19,481 nt of DNA from Magnetospira sp. (GCA_028277325.1 JANQGL010000177.1:1-19481); one strand, 5' to 3'; shown: positions 1 through 8,031, numbered from the stretch's first letter. The notes: generated by a model not told the origin, from the letters alone. Translations and numbers: made by a program.

Positions 1-2395
1 CGCTCGCCGCTTCGGGCGGTGCCTCGGGTGTCGCCTTCTTGACGCGCCGGGGGGTGGTCGGCACGGATTTCCCGGCCGCCGGGTCCGGGACGCCGAGCAC
101 GCCGGCCAGGCGGGCGAACATGGCGATCACCTTGGGCGACATCTCGATCACCGGCCCGGCGATGTCGACCGCGATGGCGAGGGCGCGTTTCCGGTCGTCG
201 GGATCCGGAAGCATGGCCGGCAGGGCGTCGATCGCGTCGTCGGGCGCGAAGGTGGCGGCGATCGACTGCTCGTGGATCATGCGGGTGCGCTTCTTCGGCC
301 GCATGCCGGCGAAGGGCTCCATCTCGAGCAGCATGCGGTTCGATTTCTCCAGCCGGTCGCGGCGCACCGAGCCGTGCTCGTGGGCCAGGATGACCAGGAT
401 GCGGATCAACGCCTCGCCGAACCCGCCCTTGTCGATCTGGTCGAGCACCCGCTGCACCTCCGGCAGCGAGGTCAGGTCCTCCATCGGGGCGTCGGACACC
501 TTGTTGGCGTGGGAGTCGCCGTAGGCATGCGACAGCGGGTTGTCGTACAGGGCGAAGAACGTGGCCTCCGTCCACAGGTTGCGCAGGTCGCGCAGCACGT
601 TCCAGCCGTGCTCGATCTGCCTGGCGGCGATCCTCTCCAGCTGCACGAACGGATTGTCCGGATCGGCATGGCGCCGGTTCTCGCGCACCTGCTCGGCCAG
701 CCCGGGAAGGCCGGCGAACAGGGGGGTCTGGTCGCTGAAGAAATAGCGCCGCTGACGCAGCGGATGCTGATCGACCATCGCCTTGGCGAACTGCGGGGTG
801 ACCGCCGACTTGATGATCGGCCGGAAGAAGATGTCGTAGAGTTCGGCCGACAGAAGCTCGGTCCGCGACACCGAGGCGAAGGCGCGCTCGTCGGTGCGGT
901 GGCCGTCGCCCAGGGCCACGATGTCCTCGATCCCGCGTTCCTCGAAGGCGACGGTGAACTGTTTCTCCATCCCGTCGCCCTCGACCGCCGTGATGACCAT
1001 CTCGTAAAGGCCCGGGGCGAGGGATTCGATGGTCTTGAGGGTGGAGACGATTTCCTTGTGCTGCTTGGCGGCGACCTTGGAGGACACGAAAATCCCCAGA
1101 TGGCCGATGTCCGGGTGCAGGGTGTAAAGGATCCGCTGGCCGCGCGCCTTGATCTCGTCGACGTTCCGATAGTTGTCGGGGATCCAGTACAGGGCCTGCT
1201 GCGGCGGCGTGATGTTGTCGCCGTGCGAACAGAAGATGATGATCGGCGAGCGGATGTTGCGCAGGTCCACGTGGGTCCGCTCGTCCAGGAACGCCTGGCC
1301 GCGCGCCAGCTTGTTGCCGACGAACAGGTTGTCCAGGATCCAGCGGATTTCCTTCTCCGACATGAAGTAGAAGCCGCTCCACCAGCGTTCGAACTCCAGG
1401 TAGCGGGGTGCCTCGTCGTCACCGGCGGAGAATGCGTTGTAGTACTTGGTCCACCAGGTGTTGCCGGGGTTCAGGCTCTCGAAGTTGTAGACCAGGTTGG
1501 CGCCGTCGAAGGTGCCGCCGCCGAGGTCGCTGAGCATCATGATCGGCACCATGGCGCCGTGCACGCCGCCCAGGTAGCGCATCATCGAATTGCCGACCTC
1601 GCCGGCCCAGTAGGACAGCGGGGTGCCGTTGGCGACCACCGGGCCCGTGATGTCCGGGTTGGTGGCGGCCAGCAGCATGGCGCCCCAGCCGCCCTGGCAG
1701 TTGCCGATCACGATCGGGTGCGGGGCGCCGGGATGGCGGCGCTTGACCTCGCGCACGAAGGTGGCCTCGGCCGCCGTCACGTCGCCGATGCTCTGCCCGT
1801 CCACCGGGTCGGGGGTGAAGATCACGAAATAGACCGGATGCCCCTCGGCCAGCGCGCAGCCGACCTCGCTCTGGTCCTTGAAGCCGCCGATCCCGGAGCC
1901 GTGGCCGGCCCGCGGATCGATGATGATGTAGGGGCGGCCGCTCTCGCGGGTCGGCGCGTGATCCTCGCCCGGCAGGATGCGCACCAGGCTGTAGTTGGCC
2001 GGACGATCCAGCTCGCGCCCGTCGACCACCGGTTCGTAGTCGAAGGCGAGCAGCGGCGGCTGGCCCTTTTCGATGTGTTCGATGAAGTTGTTGCCGCGCT
2101 GGCGCAGGGTATCGAGAAACAGGACCTGGCGCTGCATCACGTCGACCAGATAGTCCATGTAGGCCTGGAACGCGTCGGGCTGGGCCAGCCGCGGCGCCAG
2201 GTCCCGCATCTGTCTGGCGGTGGCTTCGGCCTGCGTGTCGTTCGCCTCGCGCAGCTTCTGGAGGCGGCGCGCCGCGATGCCGTGCAGGCGGGCCGACTGC
2301 CGCCCCGATGTCTCCAGGATCGCCTCGGCCTCCAGGTGCTCGGAGTGCGGTTTGACGAGCGGCAGGAACGGGAAGGTCACGGGACGGTCGGCCAT
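1..2395 (-). CDS. DUF3141 family protein, PHA-synthase-like alpha/beta hydrolase (3' end beyond window)
   Basis: The reading frame is open from an ATG at 2395 to the window edge, giving 798 complete codons with the C-terminus missing. The motif GNCQGG (residues 231-236) matches the G-x-C-x-G-G box of polyhydroxyalkanoate synthases, with Cys233 as the likely nucleophile. Asp393 (in SHGDN) and His432 (in DIGHLG) are well placed to complete a Cys-Asp-His triad; this assignment is my inference. The N-terminal ~120 residues are helical and charged, and the C-terminal ~300 residues lie outside the hydrolase core. No signal peptide or membrane segment is visible, so it is probably cytosolic or granule-associated. 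A GGGAG ribosome site lies about 8 bases before the ATG. The gene diverges from the fabI/maoC-pta/ackA genes. Such a PHA-synthase-like gene is known next to pta-ackA in Sinorhizobium meliloti, which argues for a shared role. Whether it polymerises, thioesterifies or transfers acyl groups cannot be read from the sequence. Confidence 0.85.
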   Translation of the reverse strand, partial: MADRPVTFPFLPLVKPHSEHLEAEAILETSGRQSARLHGIAARRLQKLREANDTQAEATARQMRDLAPRLAQPDAFQAYMDYLVDVMQRQVLFLDTLRQRGNNFIEHIEKGQPPLLAFDYEPVVDGRELDRPANYSLVRILPGEDHAPTRESGRPYIIIDPRAGHGSGIGGFKDQSEVGCALAEGHPVYFVIFTPDPVDGQSIGDVTAAEATFVREVKRRHPGAPHPIVIGNCQGGWGAMLLAATNPDITGPVVANGTPLSYWAGEVGNSMMRYLGGVHGAMVPIMMLSDLGGGTFDGANLVYNFESLNPGNTWWTKYYNAFSAGDDEAPRYLEFERWWSGFYFMSEKEIRWILDNLFVGNKLARGQAFLDERTHVDLRNIRSPIIIFCSHGDNITPPQQALYWIPDNYRNVDEIKARGQRILYTLHPDIGHLGIFVSSKVAAKQHKEIVSTLKTIESLAPGLYEMVITAVEGDGMEKQFTVAFEERGIEDIVALGDGHRTDERAFASVSRTELLSAELYDIFFRPIIKSAVTPQFAKAMVDQHPLRQRRYFFSDQTPLFAGLPGLAEQVRENRRHADPDNPFVQLERIAARQIEHGWNVLRDLRNLWTEATFFALYDNPLSHAYGDSHANKVSDAPMEDLTSLPEVQRVLDQIDKGGFGEALIRILVILAHEHGSVRRDRLEKSNRMLLEMEPFAGMRPKKRTRMIHEQSIAATFAPDDAIDALPAMLPDPDDRKRALAIAVDIAGPVIEMSPKVIAMFARLAGVLGVPDPAAGKSVPTTPRRVKKATPEAPPEAAS

Positions 2396-2611
2396 GATCA
2401 GGTCTCCCGGATTTCGATGAAGGCGAAAACCCCTCCGGCGGCGACCGATCGCCACCGTTTGCAAAATCCTATCAGGTCCGGGTTTGGCGGGCCATCCGAG
2501 GCTTGCGCTGCAACATGAACTTATCCGAAGTGACGCCAAAGAGTCGCCGAATTGTCACGGGTCGCCGCCGGATCCGGCTTGAACGCGAACCTGCGAGGTT
2601 TGCGAGTGTGC

Positions 2612-2617
2612 TATAAT
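2612..2617 (+). promoter_or_regulatory. Possible -10 element (TATAAT) upstream of fabI
   Basis: A perfect TATAAT lies in the 344-base divergent gap between the DUF3141 gene and fabI. No convincing -35 hexamer is present at 16-18 bases, so on its own it is weak. It would give a leader of about 115 bases before the GTG start of fabI and would lie upstream of the candidate Pho-box promoter. The rest of the gap holds a 12-bp palindrome, GCCGGATCCGGC (2567-2578), and no gene. Confidence 0.25.
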
Positions 2618-2672
2618 CGGTCGCGATAAACGGGGCGGTGACGGTCGGCGCTGGCATCGCGCCGTCCCACGG

Positions 2673-2706
2673 ATGTCATTGCATCGTCACCCGGAGCGTT
2701 CATACT
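2673..2706 (+). promoter_or_regulatory. Candidate PhoB-dependent promoter (Pho box plus -10) for fabI/maoC-pta/ackA
   Basis: Two 7-base half sites, ATGTCAT (2673-2679) and TCGTCAC (2684-2690), are separated by four bases. They resemble the Pho-box repeat CTGTCAT-N4-CTGTCAY, with 12 of 18 consensus positions matched and both GTCA cores intact. A -10-like CATACT follows at 2701-2706 after exactly 10 bases, the spacing usual for promoters where PhoB replaces the -35 contact. Transcription would start near 2713, leaving a short leader before the GTG at 2740. PhoB control of pta-ackA is established in Sinorhizobium meliloti; its use here is inference. Confidence 0.5.
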
Positions 2707-2739
2707 GCACTGCGGCAGAGGAGTCGCAAGGGGGCGCCG

Positions 2740-3504
2740 GTGTTCGACTTGGATGGCAACAAGGCCCTGGTGATCGGGATTGCCAATCGGGACTCCATCG
2801 CGTTCGGCTGCGCCAAGGCGCTGCGCGCCCAAGGGGCCCAGCTCGCGGTCACCTACCTCAATGAAAAAGCCGAGCCCCATGTGCGGCCGTTGGCCGAGGA
2901 ATTGGGGGCGGAAATCGTCCTGCCGCTGGACGTGCGCCGGGACGGCGAGCTCCGAAACCTGTTTCGGGCGATCGGCGAACGCTGGGGACGGGTCGATACC
3001 TGCCTGCATTCCATCGCCTTCGCGCCCAAGGACGACCTGCACGGCCGCCTGACGGATTGCTCGCGGGATGGCTTCGTCGCCTCGATGGATATCTCGGTGC
3101 ACAGCTTCATCCGCATGGTGCGGCGGGCCGAGCCCTACATGCAGGCCGGCGGCACCTGCATGACGGTCACCTATTACGGGGCCGCCAAGGTGATCGACAA
3201 CTACAACGTGATGGGGCCGGCCAAGGCGGCCCTGGAGGCGGCGGTCCGCTACATGGCGGCCGAGCTGGGGCCCAAGAAGATCAGCGTCCACGCCCTGTCG
3301 CCCGGGCCGTTGAAGACGCGCGCCGCGTCGGGCATCGCCAATTTCGACACGCTGATGGAGGAGGCCGCCAAGAAGGCGCCGACCCACCAGCTGGCGACCA
3401 TCGAGGACGTGGGCGCCTTCGCCGTGTTCCTGGCCAGCCGCGAGGCGGCCAACCTGACCGGCGGGGTGCATTTCATCGACGGCGGATACAACATTGTCGG
3501 CTAG
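2740..3504 (+). CDS. fabI: Enoyl-[acyl-carrier-protein] reductase (NADH), FabI type
   Basis: A 254-residue short-chain dehydrogenase fold that reduces the double bond of trans-2-enoyl thioesters, the last step of fatty-acid elongation. The FabI signature is complete: a nucleotide-binding turn in GIANRDSIAFG near the N-terminus and the catalytic pair in YNVMGPAK, with Tyr155 and Lys162 (Tyr-x6-Lys). The C-terminus reads HFIDGGYNIVG, as in the family. The frame runs upstream to 2638, but homology begins at VFDLDGNKALVIG, so I place the start at the GTG at 2740, preceded by AAGGGGG at 5 bases. It lies 94 bases before the MaoC-Pta gene. Since it sits with acyl-phosphate genes, it may be a second, specialised FabI (like fabI2 in S. 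meliloti) working on hydratase products; that role is inferred. Confidence 0.9.
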   Translation: MFDLDGNKALVIGIANRDSIAFGCAKALRAQGAQLAVTYLNEKAEPHVRPLAEELGAEIVLPLDVRRDGELRNLFRAIGERWGRVDTCLHSIAFAPKDDLHGRLTDCSRDGFVASMDISVHSFIRMVRRAEPYMQAGGTCMTVTYYGAAKVIDNYNVMGPAKAALEAAVRYMAAELGPKKISVHALSPGPLKTRAASGIANFDTLMEEAAKKAPTHQLATIEDVGAFAVFLASREAANLTGGVHFIDGGYNIVG

Positions 3505-3513
3505 CGCGGTGAA

Positions 3514-3559
3514 TTCGAAGTTCGAAAACGCCTGCCAAATAATGCTCCGAGCTTCGGAG
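3514..3559 (+). other. Palindrome and hairpin in the fabI to maoC-pta gap
   Basis: TTCGAA occurs twice (3514-3519 and 3521-3526) around a single G, forming a perfect 13-base palindrome. A short hairpin follows, with arms CTCCGA (3545-3550) and TCGGAG (3554-3559) and a 3-base loop. There is no T-run after it, so it is not a standard terminator. It could be an operator, an mRNA processing or stability element, or chance. Confidence 0.35.
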
Positions 3560-3598
3560 TCGGTGCACTAGGACGCGCGCAGACGGGAGTCCTCCACA

Positions 3599-4996
3599 AT
3601 GCTTGAGAACAAGACCTACGACGAAATCGCGGTCGGTGACGAGGCGTCGATCAATCGCGTCCTGACCGCCAACGACCTGTATATTTTCGCCCACGCCAGC
3701 GGCAACTTCAATCCGGTGCACCTGCCGGGGGAGGGGGTCGAGGCCACCAACGGCACCGATCCGGTGGCGCCGTCCATGTGGGTCGGGACCCTGATCTCGG
3801 CCGTCCTCGGAAACATCCTGCCCGGGCCGGGGACCCTCTATCAGGGCCAAAGCTTCGAGTTCCACGACCGGGTGAAGGTCGGCGACGCGGTGACCGTGTC
3901 GGTCAAGGTGGTGGAGAAGGGCGATGACCGGCTGGTCAAGCTGGACAGCAAGGTCACCCGGGCCGACGGGGTGGTGGTGTGCACCGGCTGTGCCAAGGTC
4001 ACCGCGCCGGACACCAAGATCACCTTCAACGCAAGCGACATGCCGACCCTGATGGTGGAAAGCCACCAGCACATCGAGCGGCTGATCGAGTCCTGTGAGG
4101 GCCTCGACCCGCTCCCGACCGCGGTGGTGGCGCCGGAGGAAGCCAATTCCCTGGGCGGGGTCATTCTCGGCGCGCGCCAGAAACTGATCCATCCGATCCT
4201 GATCGGCGACCCCAGGAAGATCGCCGCCGTGGCGCACGAACTGGGGGCCGACATCTCGGGCATGGAGCTGATCTCCGAACGGGACCACGGCGCGGCGGCC
4301 GGGCGCGCGGTCGACCTGGTCATCGAGGGCCACGCGCACGCGATCATGAAAGGGCACCTGCATACCGACGTCCTGTTGCGCCAGGTGATGCGCAAGGAGG
4401 CCGGCCTGCGGACCTCGCGCCGTCTGTCCCACGTGTTCGTGATGGACGTGCCGGGGCTGGATCATCTCCTCCTGGTCACCGACGCCGCGATCAACATCGC
4501 GCCGACCCTGATCGAGAAGGTGGACATCCTGCAGAACGCCATCGATCTCGGCCGCGCGCTGGGCATCGACCGGCCGAAGGTGGGCGTGCTGTCGGCGGTC
4601 GAGGTGGTGAATCCGCAGATGAGCTCGACCCTGGACGCGGCGATCCTCTCCAAGATGGCGGAACGCGGCCAGATCCGGGGCGGCATCGTCGACGGCCCGC
4701 TGGCCATGGACAACGCCCTGTCCATCGCCGCCGCCCAGACCAAGGGCATCACCTCGCTGGTCGCCGGTCGGGCCGAGGTGCTGATGGCGCCGAATCTGGA
4801 AGCCGGCAACATCCTGGCCAAGGAACTGGCCTTCGTGGCCCATGCCGGGGGGGCCGGGCTGGTGCTCGGCGCCAAGGTGCCGATCATGCTGACCAGCCGG
4901 GCCGACGATGACCGCGCGCGCCTCGCCTCCTGTGCCGTCGCCACCCTGTATCATGCCTGGACCATGAACGAACAGATCGCGGAGACGGCCCAATGA
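3599..4996 (+). CDS. Bifunctional MaoC-like enoyl-CoA hydratase / phosphate acyltransferase
   Basis: A 465-residue fusion. Residues ~10-140 form a MaoC/hydratase-2 hot-dog domain, and ~155-460 a phosphotransacetylase/phosphotransbutyrylase domain with GHLHTDVLLR (252-261), TDAAINIAPTL, VDGPLAMDNA and APNLEAGNIL. The phosphotransferase half swaps CoA for phosphate on an acyl-CoA. The hydratase half would hydrate enoyl-CoA to (R)-3-hydroxyacyl-CoA. However, the usual hydratase motif SGDxNPxH reads SGNFNPVH here: His41 is kept but the catalytic Asp is Asn36, so hydratase activity is doubtful. The ATG at 3599 has GGGAG nine bases upstream. The stop overlaps the ackA start (ATGA), implying translational coupling so that the acyl-phosphate passes to the kinase. 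The fusion is a known alphaproteobacterial and betaproteobacterial architecture. The preferred acyl chain (acetyl, propionyl or butyryl) cannot be told from sequence. Confidence 0.9.
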   Translation: MLENKTYDEIAVGDEASINRVLTANDLYIFAHASGNFNPVHLPGEGVEATNGTDPVAPSMWVGTLISAVLGNILPGPGTLYQGQSFEFHDRVKVGDAVTVSVKVVEKGDDRLVKLDSKVTRADGVVVCTGCAKVTAPDTKITFNASDMPTLMVESHQHIERLIESCEGLDPLPTAVVAPEEANSLGGVILGARQKLIHPILIGDPRKIAAVAHELGADISGMELISERDHGAAAGRAVDLVIEGHAHAIMKGHLHTDVLLRQVMRKEAGLRTSRRLSHVFVMDVPGLDHLLLVTDAAINIAPTLIEKVDILQNAIDLGRALGIDRPKVGVLSAVEVVNPQMSSTLDAAILSKMAERGQIRGGIVDGPLAMDNALSIAAAQTKGITSLVAGRAEVLMAPNLEAGNILAKELAFVAHAGGAGLVLGAKVPIMLTSRADDDRARLASCAVATLYHAWTMNEQIAETAQ

Positions 4997-6168
4997 GCGT
5001 TCGCCTGCTGACCCTCAACGCCGGGTCGTCGTCGATCAAGTTCGCGTTGTTCCGCCGCGACGGAGACCTTCAGGAGGTGGCGCGGGGTCAGTTGGAGGGG
5101 TTGGGCGCGACGCCGCGCCTGAAGGTGGCGTCGACCAGCGAAACCCTGGTCGACAGGGAGTTCGCGGCGCTGGAGGTGGCCGATCACGGGGCCGCCATGG
5201 ACGCCATTCTGGCGTTCCTGGAGGACCGGTTCGAAGGGATCGAAATCCGCGCGGTGGGGCACCGCGTGGTGCACGGCGGCACGCTCTACGCCGAACCGGT
5301 GGTGCTGGACGACAGGACGGTGGAGATCCTGGCCCAGTTCAATCCGCTGGCGCCGCTTCACCAGCCGTCGAACCTGTCCGGGGTGGCGGCGGCCCGCGCG
5401 GCGTTCCCCGAGGCGTTGCAGGTGGCCTGTTTCGACACCGCCTTCCACCGCGCCCATCCCTGGGTCGACGACACCTTCGCGTTGCCGCGCCATTACTACG
5501 ACCAGGGGGTGCGGCGCTACGGGTTCCACGGCCTGTCCTACGAATACGTGACCCAGGACCTGGCCCGCATCGCGCCGCATCACGCGGCCGGGCGGGTGAT
5601 CGTCGCCCACCTCGGCAACGGCGCCTCCATGTGCGCGGTGCGCGGCGGCCAGAGCGTCGGCTCGACGATGGGGTTCTCGGCCCTCGACGGCCTGCCCATG
5701 GGCACCCGGTGCGGTCAGCTGGATCCCGGTGTCCTGCTCTACCTCATGGACCACGAGGGGCTGAACGCCCAGCAGATTTCCGACATCCTCTACAAGCAGT
5801 CCGGCCTCAAGGGATTGTCCGGGTTTTCGCATGATCTGCGCGAACTGGAGGCGGCGGCGACCCCGCAGGCCCTGCAGGCGCTGGACTACTTCGTGTACCG
5901 CATCCGGCGCGAGGTGGGCGCGATGACGGCCATCCTCAACGGCCTGGACGGCCTGGTGTTCTGCGGCGGGATCGGCGAGAACGGCTGGCGGATTCGCGAG
6001 CGCGTCTGCGCCGGCTTCGAGTGGATGGGGCTCGAACTGGACGACGCCCGCAACCGGGGCGGCGAGACGGTGGTGTCGTCGGACCGCTCGCGGGTCCGCG
6101 TGTTCGTCATCCGCACCAACGAGGAACTGATGATCGCCCGCCACACCGCCGCCCTGCTGGACCGGTGA
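4993..6168 (+). CDS. ackA: Acetate kinase (acetate/propionate kinase family)
   Basis: A 391-residue ASKHA-fold kinase that interconverts acyl-phosphate plus ADP with the free acid plus ATP; the family norm is about 400 residues. Family landmarks are all present: LNAGSSSIKF with Asn9, GHRVVHGG with Arg91, RYGFHGLSYEY with His179, HLGNGAS, GTRCGQLDP with Arg239, GGIGENG, and NEEL with Glu377 near the C-terminus. These correspond to the catalytic Asn, Arg, His, Arg and Glu known from E. coli and Methanosarcina enzymes. The start ATG overlaps the MaoC-Pta stop by four bases, so the two proteins are probably made together and form a Pta-Ack pathway. It appears to be the last gene of the operon, because the next gene is 170 bases away and different in base composition. 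Confidence 0.95.
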   Translation: MSVRLLTLNAGSSSIKFALFRRDGDLQEVARGQLEGLGATPRLKVASTSETLVDREFAALEVADHGAAMDAILAFLEDRFEGIEIRAVGHRVVHGGTLYAEPVVLDDRTVEILAQFNPLAPLHQPSNLSGVAAARAAFPEALQVACFDTAFHRAHPWVDDTFALPRHYYDQGVRRYGFHGLSYEYVTQDLARIAPHHAAGRVIVAHLGNGASMCAVRGGQSVGSTMGFSALDGLPMGTRCGQLDPGVLLYLMDHEGLNAQQISDILYKQSGLKGLSGFSHDLRELEAAATPQALQALDYFVYRIRREVGAMTAILNGLDGLVFCGGIGENGWRIRERVCAGFEWMGLELDDARNRGGETVVSSDRSRVRVFVIRTNEELMIARHTAALLDR

Positions 6169-6226
6169 GGCCCACCGCGCCCGGCCATTCCAGACCATCG
6201 ACCGAACACGACAGGCCCGCCACGCG

Positions 6227-6260
6227 GCGCGAACGGCCGGTCGGGGGGGGCGGTTCGCGC
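6227..6260 (+). terminator. Possible terminator after ackA
   Basis: Perfect 8-base arms GCGCGAAC (6227-6234) and GTTCGCGC (6253-6260) flank an 18-base G-rich loop, 58 bases after the ackA stop. What follows is only TTCTCGTC, not a proper T-run, so this is a weak terminator or a simple stem-loop. Confidence 0.3.
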
Positions 6261-6338
6261 TTCTCGTCGCCGGGCGTTGCGGCTACTCTGCCTCCCTTGG
6301 CGACGTGACGAGCGCCCCGCTGGCGAAGGAACCGGTCC

Positions 6339-7991
6339 TTGATCGATTTCATAAAGGTCCTGATTGTCATCTGCGGCGCCGCCGGCGTCGTCTATGTCGT
6401 GATGCGACCGGTCGGCAAGGCCATCGGCGACGAGTCCTTGATCAAGGATTTCCTTGCGTATTTTGTGGTCGCGCAAGTTCTTTTCTTTTTGTCTCCTCAC
6501 TACAATATTTTTATCGCGCTGTTTGCCGTTTTTCTTTTTTATGTTTTAAAACAGCACAAGGAACAAATACCTGCCGCCGCGTTGATTCTCCTTATTTGCC
6601 TGCCGACGGATGGACTCGAGATTAACACTTATGGGCTGATCAATAGGCTGTTTGAGATAAACCAACGGCGTCTGGTGGAGATTTTTTTACTTCTGCCGGC
6701 TATCGTCATGTATTTCCAGAACAAAAAATCATTTACAATCAAACAACACAAGATGGATAAATTTATTTATTTATATATTGTCTTGGATCTGATTTCTCAA
6801 AAATCCGTTGATCCGACGGCGACGCACTTTATGAGGGTTTTTCTCATAGATATTTTGGAGGTTTACGCACCGTATTTTGTTTTCAGCCGCTTGTTTTCGA
6901 GGGAAATCGACCTGGACAGGTTTGTCGTGTCATATATTTTCCTGGGTGCAACCCTTGGATTGCTCGGTTTCGTTGAAACAGCCAAAAACTGGATTCTATG
7001 GACGGAAAAGGCCGAGTCATACGGCATCGATGTCTGGAACGCGTATCGTGAACGCCGTGAAGGGCACATTCGCACAGGCACGGTATTCTTGAATGCCCTT
7101 GCCTTCGGTTGTTTCCTCGCCGTCGCGTTGTCCTACGCCCTTCGCTTGAAACAGATTCTCAAAACGAATGTCTACCTCGCCTACATCCCGTTCTTGATGG
7201 TTTTTCTCGGGCTTATGGCCACCTACGCGCGAGGCCAGATTCTGGCCGCGGTCGCCGGGATGGCCATGTTCCTGGTGATCCGGCCCGGAACCGCCAAGGG
7301 GATCTATTTTCTGACGGTCGGCGGTTTCGCGTTCCTGGTGGTCTATATCGTGTTCGGCGGTGTCGATCTGATCAGGGATGTTTTGTATGAAATCCCATTC
7401 TTGACGGCGACAAATATCGATACCATCGAATACAGGCTTCGCCTCATAGAAAGCTCTGTGAGTATAATTGGCGAAAACTATTTTTCTGGCTTAACCATGG
7501 ACCAGTTATTCATAAAAATGGGAGACATGATTCAGGGGCAGGGCATTGTCGATCTCGTGAATGTTTCCATTCAATACGGCGTATTGAAAGGAATGGCCAT
7601 GATGTTCCTGTTCATGTTCATATTCATGTTCACGTTAAGGAATATTCACTACGGTATCTACTACGCCAGGTTCGCATATCCGGATTCGACAATGTCGGAC
7701 GTCGGTCGCGTCCTTGCCGCCGTCCAATTCGTTCTCCTCGTTTCGTTCCATACCACCTCGATGATCAGCCACATGCAGGTCATGTTCTTCATTCAGGTCG
7801 GGGTGGCCTCCGCCTACTACGGGCTTGTCTCGCGGCAGTTCCGGGCGTACCTGGAACGGCGGAACGCGCCGCGGGACGACGATGCGGCGCCCGAACCGGA
7901 GGCGGAGGAAGCGGGGCCCCGGAACGACCCGCCTCCGGTCAGGGCGAAAGGGCCGGCGTTCATCGCGCGACGGCCGCCGAGACGGCGATGA
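6339..7991 (+). CDS. Wzy/WaaL-like polysaccharide polymerase or O-antigen ligase family membrane protein
   Basis: A 550-residue inner-membrane protein with about 12 hydrophobic segments (for example residues 4-22, 39-70, 107-122, 196-214, 248-268, 277-312, 320-340, 416-435 and 463-500). A large extracytoplasmic-type loop (~341-415) lies before the last helices, and a Pro/Arg/Glu-rich tail of ~50 residues follows. TYARGQILA with Arg298 resembles the conserved Arg region of the O-antigen ligase/polymerase family. This supports a role in polymerising or attaching surface polysaccharide, but the family is weakly conserved and the call rests mainly on topology. The start is TTG at 6339 with GAAGGA eight bases upstream. 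No glycosyltransferase or flippase gene is adjacent. The middle of the gene is clearly AT-rich and Lys/Phe/Ile-rich, while both ends match the GC-rich surroundings, a mosaic that suggests acquisition or exchange. Confidence 0.6.
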   Translation: MIDFIKVLIVICGAAGVVYVVMRPVGKAIGDESLIKDFLAYFVVAQVLFFLSPHYNIFIALFAVFLFYVLKQHKEQIPAAALILLICLPTDGLEINTYGLINRLFEINQRRLVEIFLLLPAIVMYFQNKKSFTIKQHKMDKFIYLYIVLDLISQKSVDPTATHFMRVFLIDILEVYAPYFVFSRLFSREIDLDRFVVSYIFLGATLGLLGFVETAKNWILWTEKAESYGIDVWNAYRERREGHIRTGTVFLNALAFGCFLAVALSYALRLKQILKTNVYLAYIPFLMVFLGLMATYARGQILAAVAGMAMFLVIRPGTAKGIYFLTVGGFAFLVVYIVFGGVDLIRDVLYEIPFLTATNIDTIEYRLRLIESSVSIIGENYFSGLTMDQLFIKMGDMIQGQGIVDLVNVSIQYGVLKGMAMMFLFMFIFMFTLRNIHYGIYYARFAYPDSTMSDVGRVLAAVQFVLLVSFHTTSMISHMQVMFFIQVGVASAYYGLVSRQFRAYLERRNAPRDDDAAPEPEAEEAGPRNDPPPVRAKGPAFIARRPPRRR

Positions 7992-8014
7992 CCGGCGCCC
8001 GTCGCGGGGATGCG

Positions 8015-8031
8015 CCGCCGCTCAGCGGCGG
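8015..8031. terminator. Palindrome between convergent genes, possible bidirectional terminator
   Basis: CCGCCGCT and AGCGGCGG form a perfect 17-base inverted repeat centred on 8023, overlapping the phosphoribulokinase stop codon and lying just after the membrane protein gene. There is no T-run on either strand, so it may only slow or destabilise converging transcripts. Confidence 0.3.

Noticed and set aside
272..2518. Long plus-strand open frame (748 codons) opposite the DUF3141 gene
   Set aside because: Its product is low-complexity, rich in Val, Asp, Gly, Arg and His, with no family motif, while the opposite strand encodes a coherent protein with catalytic motifs. It is an antisense shadow of GC-rich coding DNA.
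2541..2559. Second Pho-box-like site (GAGTCGC-N4-TTGTCAC) upstream of the TATAAT
   Set aside because: Only one half site fits; the other keeps just the central GTC, and no -10 follows at the right distance.
3473..6198. Minus-strand open frames opposite maoC-pta and ackA (506 and 415 codons)
   Set aside because: Antisense artefacts of GC-rich codons; the plus-strand products carry full family signatures.
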